NCBI RefSeq assembly: GCF_000774145.1 | Contig: NZ_KN322982.1 | Span: 180,196-244,195 of the forward strand | DNA from: Pseudomonas mediterranea CFBP 5447 | Lineage (GTDB): Bacteria > Pseudomonadota > Gammaproteobacteria > Pseudomonadales > Pseudomonadaceae | Direction: 5' to 3' | DNA length: 64,000 bases | Shown here: in pieces, positions 45,548 to 52,800 of the stretch | How the letters are laid out: each line of letters opens with the position of its first letter | Position numbering within the stretch: position 1 is the stretch's first letter | Program-made: the position numbers and the translations under genes | Notes under the pieces: model-generated | Seen by the model: the letters and a program-made list of their open reading frames with translations, nothing else | Databases searched by the model: none | What the model was told of the DNA's origin: nothing

Positions 45548-45571
45548 GCCGGAGGACCACGGCCCTCCGGC
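45548..45571 (+). other. Hairpin between collar gene 1 and its small companion
   Basis: An 8-base perfect stem (GCCGGAGG / CCTCCGGC) with an 8-base loop lies just after the collar gene stop and immediately before the companion's ribosome site. There is no T-tract. It may stabilise the upstream mRNA or lower read-through. Confidence 0.5.
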
Positions 45572-45587
45572 CCGTTGGAGTATCGAT

Positions 45588-45899
45588 ATGTTGCAAGCCG
45601 TCCATAGCCACCATTTCCAACCACTGCTGGGCCAGACCAGCCACCTGACCCTGCCCGACGGCAGTTGTTTGCCCGTACGGATCGAAACCCTCGAACAAGC
45701 GCCTCGGGCGAAAATGCCCAACACAGAGCGCATGCCTTTCAGCGTCGAATTCAACAGTTTGCAAGCCACCGATTTCGTGGACGGTTTGTGCTCATTGGAA
45801 GTGCCCGAACTGGGCAGGCTCGAAGGGGTGTTCGTGTCGCGGGTACCGCCCATGGGACGGGATCCGGCGGTGGGGTATTTCTATATCGCGTTCAACTAG
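45588..45899 (+). CDS. Small conserved protein accompanying the collar gene (DUF6916-like)
   Basis: The 103-residue protein (MLQAVHSHHFQPLLGQTSHL ... VGYFYIAFN) looks like the small beta-rich proteins found beside MdpB-type collar genes, which I recall as DUF6916; the family number is from memory. Recognisable parts are FSVEFNSLQ and LEGVFVSRVPPMGRD. A GGAG ribosome site supports ATG 45588. It follows the first collar gene by 46 bases and is likely co-transcribed. It may be a chaperone or partner of the collar protein. Confidence 0.7.
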   Translation: MLQAVHSHHFQPLLGQTSHLTLPDGSCLPVRIETLEQAPRAKMPNTERMPFSVEFNSLQATDFVDGLCSLEVPELGRLEGVFVSRVPPMGRDPAVGYFYIAFN

Positions 45900-45920
45900 T
45901 GGCAGCCATCCGAGTGACCC

Positions 45921-46009
45921 TGTGGGAGCGAGCCCGCTCGCGATGATGGCGGCACATTCGACAAGCATGCGATTGACCCACCGCTTTCGCGAGCAGGCTC
46001 GCTCCCACA
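45921..46009. repeat. REP pair (REPIN), type 1
   Basis: Inward-facing arms, the left with one change (GAGCCCGCTCGCGAT), lie between the companion gene and the second collar gene's leader. Confidence 0.88.
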
Positions 46010-46058
46010 AAGGATTTGTGGTGCACACAGACTTGGTGGTCGATCCGCGAATCCCACC

Positions 46059-46087
46059 CGGCAAAACGCGGCAACCGCGTCTACGCT
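46059..46087 (+). promoter_or_regulatory. Candidate RpoS-like promoter upstream of second collar gene
   Basis: The -10 hexamer TACGCT is at 46082-46087 within TCTACGCTCAG, and CGGCAA lies at the -35 distance. It is the counterpart of the element at 44839-44867. The conserved leader continues AGCCGTGCGTGACCAGGCC and ends with a similar ribosome-site region (ATAACCTGAAAGGACGAGG). Confidence 0.45.
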
Positions 46088-46181
46088 CAGCCGTGCGTGA
46101 CCAGGCCAGGGAAGGAGCCGGGCTGAATGCAATCTTCCCCCTGGCAATACCAGAACGATAACCTGAAAGGACGAGGAATCT

Positions 46182-46769
46182 ATGGAAGTATTCATGGGCA
46201 CTATCCAGTCGTTTGCCTTTAACTTCGCCCCCAGCGGCTGGGCGTTGTGTAGCGGGCAGACGCTCGGCATCTCGCAGTACCAGGCACTGTTCTCACTGAT
46301 CGGCACCTACTACGGAGGCAATGGCCAGACCAACTTCATGCTGCCCAACCTGCAAAGCCGATTGCCCTTGGGCCAGGGCAACGGCCTGGGCCTGTCCCCG
46401 CGTGTGATCGGCGAGACGTCCGGCACTGAAAACGTGACGGCAACATTGAACAACCTGCCCAACCACACCCACGCCCTGACGGGCATCACCGCCGCAACCA
46501 CCTTGCAACTGGCGAACCCGGCCAGCAATCCACTGAACGCGCCAACGAACGCCAACTCCTTCATCGGCACTTCAGGCACCGGACCGGGCGCGGCGAATAT
46601 CTATTCCGACCAGCTAGGTGCGTCGCCAGTACCGCTGAAAGGCGTGACCACCACGGTCAGCGGCACGGTGGCTCCTACGGGCAATGGACTGCCGATGGCG
46701 ATCATGAACCCATTCCTGGTCATCAACTTCAGCATCGCCTTGAACGGTCTGTTTCCATCCCGAAACTGA
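46182..46769 (+). CDS. Phage tail-collar domain (MdpB-like) protein, copy 2
   Basis: This 195-residue paralogue of the gene at 44954-45541 has the same length. It starts MEVFMGTIQSFAFNFAPSGW, has GGNGQTNFMLPNLQSRLPLGQG, and ends NFSIALNGLFPSRN. The C-terminal ~100 residues are almost unchanged between the copies (VIG.TSGTENVTATLNNLPNH onward), while the N-terminal third has diverged more. It has its own promoter-like leader, duplicated with the gene, but no companion gene follows; a REP pair does. It converges on the GNAT gene. Confidence 0.87.
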   Translation: MEVFMGTIQSFAFNFAPSGWALCSGQTLGISQYQALFSLIGTYYGGNGQTNFMLPNLQSRLPLGQGNGLGLSPRVIGETSGTENVTATLNNLPNHTHALTGITAATTLQLANPASNPLNAPTNANSFIGTSGTGPGAANIYSDQLGASPVPLKGVTTTVSGTVAPTGNGLPMAIMNPFLVINFSIALNGLFPSRN

Positions 46770-46794
46770 TTTGCCAATCGCAGGGCAGCGGCCC

Positions 46795-46885
46795 TGTGGG
46801 AGCAAAGCTTGCTCGCGACTGCGGCAAGTCAGCCAGCAACAATATTGACTGGTCTGCCGCTATCGCGAGCAAGCTTTGCTCCCAC
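46795..46885. repeat. REP pair (REPIN), type 1 variant
   Basis: A variant with GTGGGAGCAAAGCTTGCTCGCGA arms in inverted orientation lies between convergent collar gene 2 and the GNAT gene. The changes in the two arms are compensatory. Confidence 0.85.
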
Positions 46886-46921
46886 AGAAACATCCCACAC
46901 ACATTAACGAATGTTGAGCTG

Positions 46922-47413
46922 TCAGTTGCCTTTCGGATACCAGACCAACCGTTCCGCCGCCGGGTTGCGCTCCTCGACTTCGAAGCCCAGCGCCAGGTAA
47001 TGCCGCCGTGCGTGAGGATTGCTGGTCCAGACCACGGTCGCCACCGGGCAGCGGATCTGTTGCGCGGCTTTCTGCACGCCTTGCAACACCGTCCGGCCAT
47101 AACCCTGTCCGCGGGCCTGGGGGATGAAAGCCAGGTACAGAACCCGAATTTCATTGGGACCGAAATCGGTGCTTAACGCGCCGATAGCGGTGCCGAGTTT
47201 TTCCACGACGTAATGCATGGCGTTGGGAAAGTTCTCCCCCAACCCCTGCTCCTGTACCTGGAACTGCTGGGCGATCACCTGCTGCACTTGCTCGTGCTCG
47301 CCATCGATCCATTGCAGATCCGGCCGCGCCGCCTGATAAAGACTCTGCAAGAACGGACCATCGCTGACCCGCGACGGCCGCACCACCAGTCCCTCTGCCG
47401 CTACTGACTCCAT
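46922..47413 (-). CDS. GNAT family N-acetyltransferase
   Basis: The 163-residue protein has the GNAT acetyl-CoA-binding core: VLYLAFIPQARGQGYGRTVLQ (motif A, R/Q-x-x-G-x-G/A) followed by TVVWTSNPHARRHYLALGFEVEERN. An AAGGAG ribosome site supports ATG 47413, only 9 bases after the stop of the M50/HlyD fusion gene. It is therefore the last gene of the exporter unit and could modify an exported substrate, though a general metabolite role is equally possible. Confidence 0.85.
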   Translation of the reverse strand: MESVAAEGLVVRPSRVSDGPFLQSLYQAARPDLQWIDGEHEQVQQVIAQQFQVQEQGLGENFPNAMHYVVEKLGTAIGALSTDFGPNEIRVLYLAFIPQARGQGYGRTVLQGVQKAAQQIRCPVATVVWTSNPHARRHYLALGFEVEERNPAAERLVWYPKGN

Positions 47414-47422
47414 GTACGCTCC

Positions 47423-49519
47423 TTAAAATCCGCTTTCCCTTACACCCAACGCCGCCAACCGACGCCAGGCCGCTCCCAGTATCGATTCGCCCTGCCCCTG
47501 CAGCACCACGACTCCCCGCAGCGGTTGCGACGGTGCAGCCTCATCATCGACGGCGCTCAGGCGCACGCCGTATTGCGCCTGCACAGGCTCTGCGCGCTGT
47601 TGCGAATCACGGCGCACGGCAATCGGCCCATGATGATCGGACGTCAACGCCTGCTGCTCGACCCAGGCGGTGCCATTGGTGTCGATTTCATTCAGTTGCA
47701 CGGCAATCGACGGGTGCATCGGATCATCGGCGATGAATCGTCCCGTGGCGCCAGGTCCGACCCGCCAAAGCTCGGCCTCGGTGAGGTAACCGCGCAGGCG
47801 GGAGTCGGCCTGCACCACCCGCACCAGCGGTTGCGTGGGTGACAACCAGCGGCCCACCGCCAATTGTGGTAGCAGGTCACGCACCTGGCCGGCATGGGGC
47901 GCTCGCAGCAACAGTCGCTCACGTTGGGCGACCAGACCACGGTACTCGGCAACGGCTTCGGCCAGTTGCTGCTCGACAATGCCGGCGTCGGCAGCGGTTT
48001 CGCTACGGCCGGCCCGACGACGCATCTGCAATTGCTGGATCTCGATTTCCCGACGCACGATGCTCAGGCGTGACGCCATGTCCGGCGACTCCAGTTCAAT
48101 CAACACATCGCCCTGGGCCACCACTTGCCCATCGCGCACATTCACCTGTTTGACCCGTGCCGCCACCGGTGCATACAAGGCACTGGCACGACCGGCCTCC
48201 AGCATCGCCGGTACTTCCACGGCGCTGCGCCAGGGCAAGAGCAAGGCCAGGATCAGCGCCAGCAAGACCAATCCGGTCAGCAACACCCGCGGCCCATGGG
48301 CCTGCTCGCGACGCTGCCACCACTGTCGCCACTCATTCACGATCGGCATGAAAATGAACCAGACCAATTCCACCATCATCAGGAAAATGCCCAGCACCTT
48401 GAAGAACAGGTGATAGACCGCCAGGGCAATGCCAAAGAACAACACCGCTCGCCACAACCACGACCCATATCCCCATACGAGCAAGCGACGGCGCATCTTC
48501 GGCGACCAGGGCTCCGGCGCCGCCGCGCCGTAACCGAACAAGGCTTCGCGCAAGCGCCAGCGACACAAGGCGAATGCCCGGCCTTGAAGGTTATCCACCG
48601 CCCAGAAATCGCTGAGCAGGAAGTACCCGTCGAAGCGCATGAAGGGATTCAGGTTGATGATCAGCGTGGTGATCCAGGTGGCGCTGGCCAGCATGAACGC
48701 GGCAGTGCGGGCCGGCCCATCGGCCAATAACGACCAGGCCAGCAGGGCGATGCACGCCAGTAGCAGCTCCGCCAGCACGCCGCCGGCGCCAATCAGCAAT
48801 CGGGCCCGACGATCATTGATCCGCCAGGCGTCGCTGACATCGGTATAGAACATCGGCAGCAGCACCATGAACGCCACCCCCATGCTTTGCACCCGGCAAC
48901 CGGCGCGCTTGGCCATGAAGGCATGGCCGAACTCATGGCACAGCTTGGCGAAAAACAACGCCACCCCGAACGCAAGCGCACCGCCCAGGCTGAACAGGTG
49001 TGGAAAAGTCGCCAGGAACCGCTGCCAATCCCGTGATACCAGGAAAATCCCGGCACCCAGGGTCAGCGGCAGCCCATAGCGCAGGATCTTGGGCCCGAAC
49101 CGTGCCAGCCAGGGCCAGGCGCGGTTGAGAAAGGCGTCCGGACGCCACAGCGGGATCCGGAAAAACAGGTATTGATGCAACAGGATCTGCCACAGGCTCT
49201 GACGCCGGGCGGCCGTCTTGAATTGATAGCTGTCACGCTGTTGCGGATCCATTGCGCTGATCAGATCGTGACCGCGCAGAAAGCCCAGCAACTGCTCCAG
49301 CGACTCGCCGTTGAGGGGCAGGCCCGGCTCACGGTTCGCAGCTTGCAGCACCCGCTCCGGGTCGCCCAGGGACCAATGCCGCAGCATGCGCATCGCCGCC
49401 GCGCCCAGCTTGAAATAGCGCCCGCGCACCGGATCGGCCAGCGTCCATTGAGGCGAACCATCAGGGTCCGCTGCCGCCGGGGACAGCTGCAGATCCGGCC
49501 GCAGGCTCGGCAGGTCCAC
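47423..49519 (-). CDS. PqqD-like / M50 site-2 protease / HlyD adaptor fusion
   Basis: The 698-residue protein joins three modules. Residues 1-100 resemble a PqqD-type peptide-binding domain (WTLADPVRGRYFKLGAAAMRML). Residues 110-430 are a polytopic membrane domain with the zinc protease motif HEFGH (195-199) and the second M50 motif NPFMRFDGYF (291-300). Residues 435-698 are an HlyD-type periplasmic adaptor with a barrel-sandwich half (APVAARVKQVNVRDGQVVAQGD), a coiled-coil hairpin and the return half. The GTG start is next to the upstream stop. It lies between the GAF-HlyD and GNAT genes. It likely receives a substrate, cleaves it, and passes it outward; no ABC ATPase is nearby. Confidence 0.85.
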   Translation of the reverse strand: MDLPSLRPDLQLSPAAADPDGSPQWTLADPVRGRYFKLGAAAMRMLRHWSLGDPERVLQAANREPGLPLNGESLEQLLGFLRGHDLISAMDPQQRDSYQFKTAARRQSLWQILLHQYLFFRIPLWRPDAFLNRAWPWLARFGPKILRYGLPLTLGAGIFLVSRDWQRFLATFPHLFSLGGALAFGVALFFAKLCHEFGHAFMAKRAGCRVQSMGVAFMVLLPMFYTDVSDAWRINDRRARLLIGAGGVLAELLLACIALLAWSLLADGPARTAAFMLASATWITTLIINLNPFMRFDGYFLLSDFWAVDNLQGRAFALCRWRLREALFGYGAAAPEPWSPKMRRRLLVWGYGSWLWRAVLFFGIALAVYHLFFKVLGIFLMMVELVWFIFMPIVNEWRQWWQRREQAHGPRVLLTGLVLLALILALLLPWRSAVEVPAMLEAGRASALYAPVAARVKQVNVRDGQVVAQGDVLIELESPDMASRLSIVRREIEIQQLQMRRRAGRSETAADAGIVEQQLAEAVAEYRGLVAQRERLLLRAPHAGQVRDLLPQLAVGRWLSPTQPLVRVVQADSRLRGYLTEAELWRVGPGATGRFIADDPMHPSIAVQLNEIDTNGTAWVEQQALTSDHHGPIAVRRDSQQRAEPVQAQYGVRLSAVDDEAAPSQPLRGVVVLQGQGESILGAAWRRLAALGVRESGF

Positions 49520-49520
49520 G

Positions 49521-50840
49521 CTACAGGCCTACGCTCTGGCGCAGGCCAGCCAATGGCCGACGCAACAGGTACAGTGCCAGCGGCGCACGATCGCCGAATA
49601 TTTTCGCCGTGCCGCGCAAACCGATGCGCGGTGCCGCGGCGTCGAAGCGCGCATCCAGTCGATAAGCAAGCTGTCCGGCAGCGGTGGGTTGCGCCTCGTA
49701 GGCCGAACGCTCGAGCCAGGCCACATGCCGCTGCAACGGATCGCTGTCGAGGAACAACGCGACTTGCGCACCGGGAGCCAGGGTTATCGCGTCGCCGACC
49801 GCCAGCTCGATACGCAGCTCAGCTTGACTAGGGTCGGCGATTTCCATCAAGCGCTCGCCGATCTGCACCGGCTTGCCGAGCCAGCGCTCGACATCGGCAA
49901 ACACTGCGATGCCATCCCGTTCGGCACGCACCTCACTGCGTTTGAGCAACTCGAGGGCATAATTGCGCTCGGCGCGTTTCTGCTCGACGCGAGCGGCCAG
50001 GAGATCGATCTTGGAACTCGATTCGGCGTCGGCAAACGAGCGCTGGGAGTTGGCCTTGAGTTCCGCCTCGGCCACGTCCAATGCGCGTTCTGCCACATCG
50101 GCCTGGGCCTTGAGGCTGGTGCTTTCGAAGCGCAGCAACAGGTCGCCGTTCTTGACGGCCTGGTTGGGCTTGACCATGAATTCGGCGATCACGCCGTCCA
50201 ACGGCGCCGCCACCACCTGGCCGCCCAGCGGCACCACTTCGGCCGGGGCCAGCACCGACTGGCGCACCGGCACCAGCAAGCCCAGCAACAGCACCGCCAC
50301 CAGCGCGACCTGGCGCTTGCGGGTCCAGCGCAGGCGCCATGGCTTGCGCGGTTGCAACGCCAGCCACGCGTGGCTGTAGGTGTCGCCCAGTTGCGACAGC
50401 AACACTTGTTCGGCCGGCGTCCAGGGCTGGTCACGAGCCAGCCACAGGCCACCGAAGACCAGCCCCTTGTGATCGATCAACGGCAGCCAGAATACCTGCC
50501 CGGCCGACAGGCTTCGCCAGTCCGCCTGAACGGCTTCGCTGACACCATCGGCAGCAATCACCCGAGCCTGTTTCAGCTGGCCTTGCTTGAACAGCTGCGC
50601 CACCGCCTGCTCGACAAACGCCACGAAAGGCGCGTTCGGTTCCACGGCACTGATGCCGGTCACCGCCTGCACCTTGCCGGCAATCAGCAGCGCGGCGTGT
50701 CGAAACCCGAACAGGGCCTGGCCATCGTTGACCAGGCTGTAGCTCAGTTGCGCCGGGTTACGCGCGGCCCGCGTCTGACGTTCCAGATCGAGGAAGCGGG
50801 CAAATACCTGCTCGGCATTACCCATGACCGGCGCGTTCAC
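49521..50840 (-). CDS. GAF domain-HlyD adaptor fusion
   Basis: The 439-residue protein has a cytoplasmic GAF-like domain (about residues 15-165, e.g. LFGFRHAALLIAGKVQAV and LSAGQVFWLPLIDHKGLVFGGLWL). One membrane helix follows (VALVAVLLLGLLVPV, about 180-195), then a periplasmic HlyD-type adaptor (VVAAPLDGVIAEFMVKPNQAVKNGD, coiled coil, RAERDGIAVFADVERWLGKPVQIGE). A signal-sensing domain on a membrane-fusion protein is uncommon. GTG 50840, with GGAG, overlaps the preceding stop as GTGA. It is the second gene of the exporter unit. Confidence 0.83.
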   Translation of the reverse strand: MNAPVMGNAEQVFARFLDLERQTRAARNPAQLSYSLVNDGQALFGFRHAALLIAGKVQAVTGISAVEPNAPFVAFVEQAVAQLFKQGQLKQARVIAADGVSEAVQADWRSLSAGQVFWLPLIDHKGLVFGGLWLARDQPWTPAEQVLLSQLGDTYSHAWLALQPRKPWRLRWTRKRQVALVAVLLLGLLVPVRQSVLAPAEVVPLGGQVVAAPLDGVIAEFMVKPNQAVKNGDLLLRFESTSLKAQADVAERALDVAEAELKANSQRSFADAESSSKIDLLAARVEQKRAERNYALELLKRSEVRAERDGIAVFADVERWLGKPVQIGERLMEIADPSQAELRIELAVGDAITLAPGAQVALFLDSDPLQRHVAWLERSAYEAQPTAAGQLAYRLDARFDAAAPRIGLRGTAKIFGDRAPLALYLLRRPLAGLRQSVGL

Positions 50841-51616
50841 TTGGACTCCGCGAAACGCGCCGTGCCGCTCATGCCGGACAGCAAGCCGCTGGCATCAGGC
50901 AGGCTCGCCACCAGCAGCAACGTCTGGCTGCCCTCATCGATACGCGCGCCGAGGCGCTTGACCGTCGCTTGCAGCGGCCGGCCGGTTTCGTCGGGAATGA
51001 ATGTGAAGGATTGGCCGGGCTTGAGCCTGTCCATCCAGCGCGACGGCACCAGCAGATGGATCTCCAGGGTGCGGTTGTCGACCACGTCCAGCAACGGCGC
51101 ACCGGCCGCCACGCTCTCATAACGCTGGACCTTGCGCGCCACCACCTGCCCATCGAACGGTGCGATCACACTGCAGCGCTTGACCTGGACCTGATAAACC
51201 TGGGATTGCGCCTGGGCCTCGCTGAGCCGAGCCTCGGCCCGTGAGACCTCAAAACGCCCGACAGACTTCAACGCCTCCAGCTGCCGGTTATGCGCCAACT
51301 CCTCATTGGCGCCCCGACTCGCCGCCTGGGCGGCATTGAGCTGGGCCTGATAGGCCGAACAATCGAAACGCGCGAGGGTATCGCCCTTCTTGAACGACTC
51401 GCCCTCACTGAACGGCAATTCGACGATACGTCCGGCCAACTCACTGGCCAGCACGGCCTGATCCCGCGCCCGCAGCACTCCTCGCGCCTCGTTGGCCCCA
51501 GGCGCACCGGCCGTCACGTTGCTCTCGAACAACGGATCGTTCGCGACAGACGTCTGCGCCTGGACCGCGCACGTTATAAAGGCCAATCCCACAAACCAAC
51601 CGCAAAAACGCTGCAT
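50837..51616 (-). CDS. HlyD-family periplasmic adaptor
   Basis: The 259-residue membrane-fusion protein has a cleavable signal (CGWFVGLAFITCAVQAQ). The barrel-sandwich halves are RDQAVLASELAGRIVELPFSEGESF and CSVIAPFDGQVVARKVQRYESVAAG, joined by a coiled coil (AAQAASRGANEELAHNRQLEAL). ATG 51616 with AGGGAG is preferred over an upstream in-frame start at 51670. It is the first gene of the four-gene unit (HlyD, GAF-HlyD, PqqD-M50-HlyD, GNAT). Confidence 0.86.
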   Translation of the reverse strand: MQRFCGWFVGLAFITCAVQAQTSVANDPLFESNVTAGAPGANEARGVLRARDQAVLASELAGRIVELPFSEGESFKKGDTLARFDCSAYQAQLNAAQAASRGANEELAHNRQLEALKSVGRFEVSRAEARLSEAQAQSQVYQVQVKRCSVIAPFDGQVVARKVQRYESVAAGAPLLDVVDNRTLEIHLLVPSRWMDRLKPGQSFTFIPDETGRPLQATVKRLGARIDEGSQTLLLVASLPDASGLLSGMSGTARFAESK

Positions 51617-51964
51617 GACCGCTACTCCCTGCCGATGGTCGGAGTCTACGACAGCGGTGAGGAGCGTCAAGGGAGATGCGTTCAGGTTTGGGAAATCTCT
51701 TGTTTCAAAAAGGTTTAGAGAGGGGCCGAAAGAGGCTTGGTTTTTTGCTGACGTTGGCAGGTATCAAATCCCACAGGGGTTTAGGCAGATCCGCTCGCTC
51801 TAATCAGTAATAGGTGATGGCTTTGTTCAACCTTTAAGCAAATACCCACCTTACGGAAAATCATTGAAATACACTTGGGTAAATCGGCACAAAAACACCT
51901 TGCCTCCACGCCATAAAGCCGCACAACACTCAACCTGCCGGTGCTGGAGCTTACCCGTCCACGG
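51617..51964. other. Intergenic, no gene seen
   Basis: The stretch is less GC-rich than its surroundings and lacks a convincing reading frame, REP unit or hairpin. It must contain the promoter of the HlyD-led unit on the minus strand. Confidence 0.5.
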
Positions 51965-52076
51965 TTGACGCAGGATCACCTCAGGATTAGGATTTGCTCA
52001 CTGCTCAACCCCGTACGCAGAGATTAAGTTCTCTGGCCGTTGGGGTGAAAACACCGGCTTCGGCCGGTTTTTTCGT
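51965..52076 (+). ncRNA. Candidate small RNA or attenuated leader with promoter and terminator
   Basis: A sigma-70-type promoter (TTGACG at 51965-51970, 17-base spacer, TAGGAT at 51988-51993) would start a transcript near 52000. Its predicted RNA has an inner hairpin (AGAGA/TCTCT, 52020-52036 region) closed by ACCCC/GGGGT. It then has a strong terminator, CCGGC-TTCG-GCCGG followed by TTTTTT (about 52052-52072). The NYN gene begins about 20 bases later. It could be a stand-alone RNA of about 75 bases or an attenuator of the NYN gene. No known RNA family is recognised. Confidence 0.45.
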
Positions 52077-52093
52077 TTCTGGGGATTGAGTTT

Positions 52094-52783
52094 GTGCGCA
52101 CCGCTTTTTTTGTTGACGGCTATAACGTTTTTTATGGGTTGCTCGCCGGTACACCTTATAAATGGTTGAACTTGGGGCAGTTGCTGGCGCACATAGCCCG
52201 GGTCGAGAACCCTCAGAGTTCACTTGCCTCCGTTGACTACTTCACGTCCTCCGTCAAACCGGAATTGGCAACGCGAGGGATCGTCTCCAAAGAAGCTCAA
52301 GACGCCTATGTCCGTGCCCTGAAGGCCAACCAGGTTACCGTCCACTACGGACGCCATCAGCTCGAACGAGCCAATGCGCCCCGTTTTATCAGTAAAAAGA
52401 TCAATGCCTCACGCCAGGATACGGTTGCTATCTGGAAGCTTGAAGAAAAGGAAACGGATGTCCACATTGCAATCAGCATGTATCGCGTAGCTTCCAGACA
52501 AGAGATGTTGCCCTGGGGAGATCGTGTCGAGCAGCTTGTGCTGGTGTCTGGCGACACTGACATGGCACCAGCCTTGAGGGCCGTTCGAGAAGATTTTCCT
52601 CACCTCAGGATTGGCATAGTGCTCCCCTACCGAACCGGCTCCAAACGCCTTGCCCCCGGTTCCCTAAAAGAACACGCCCACTGGATGCGCCGCGTTGTCA
52701 CTTGTGACGAGCTCCAAGCCCACCAATTCCCCAATCGGGTCCCTACCCATAAGGCACCCGCCATCAAACCTGATTACTGGTAA
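52094..52783 (+). CDS. NYN domain protein (LabA/PIN-like, putative RNase)
   Basis: The 229-residue protein has the NYN-domain hallmarks: AFFVDGYNVFYGLL at the N-terminus (first catalytic Asp), EKETDVHIAISMYR in the middle, and VLVSGDTDMAPALRAV (acidic metal-binding residues), followed by GIVLPYR. NYN proteins are metal-dependent RNases of the PIN fold. The start is GTG 52094. Base composition is slightly more A/T-rich than its neighbours, and it lies directly after a strong terminator, suggesting independent or attenuated expression. The target is unknown. Confidence 0.83.
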   Translation: MRTAFFVDGYNVFYGLLAGTPYKWLNLGQLLAHIARVENPQSSLASVDYFTSSVKPELATRGIVSKEAQDAYVRALKANQVTVHYGRHQLERANAPRFISKKINASRQDTVAIWKLEEKETDVHIAISMYRVASRQEMLPWGDRVEQLVLVSGDTDMAPALRAVREDFPHLRIGIVLPYRTGSKRLAPGSLKEHAHWMRRVVTCDELQAHQFPNRVPTHKAPAIKPDYW

Positions 52784-52800
52784 CCACATCCCGCCGCGTC

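Noticed and set aside
44954..46769. Prophage remnant or tailocin
   Set aside because: Only collar-domain proteins are present; no other tail, lysis or regulatory phage genes are nearby.
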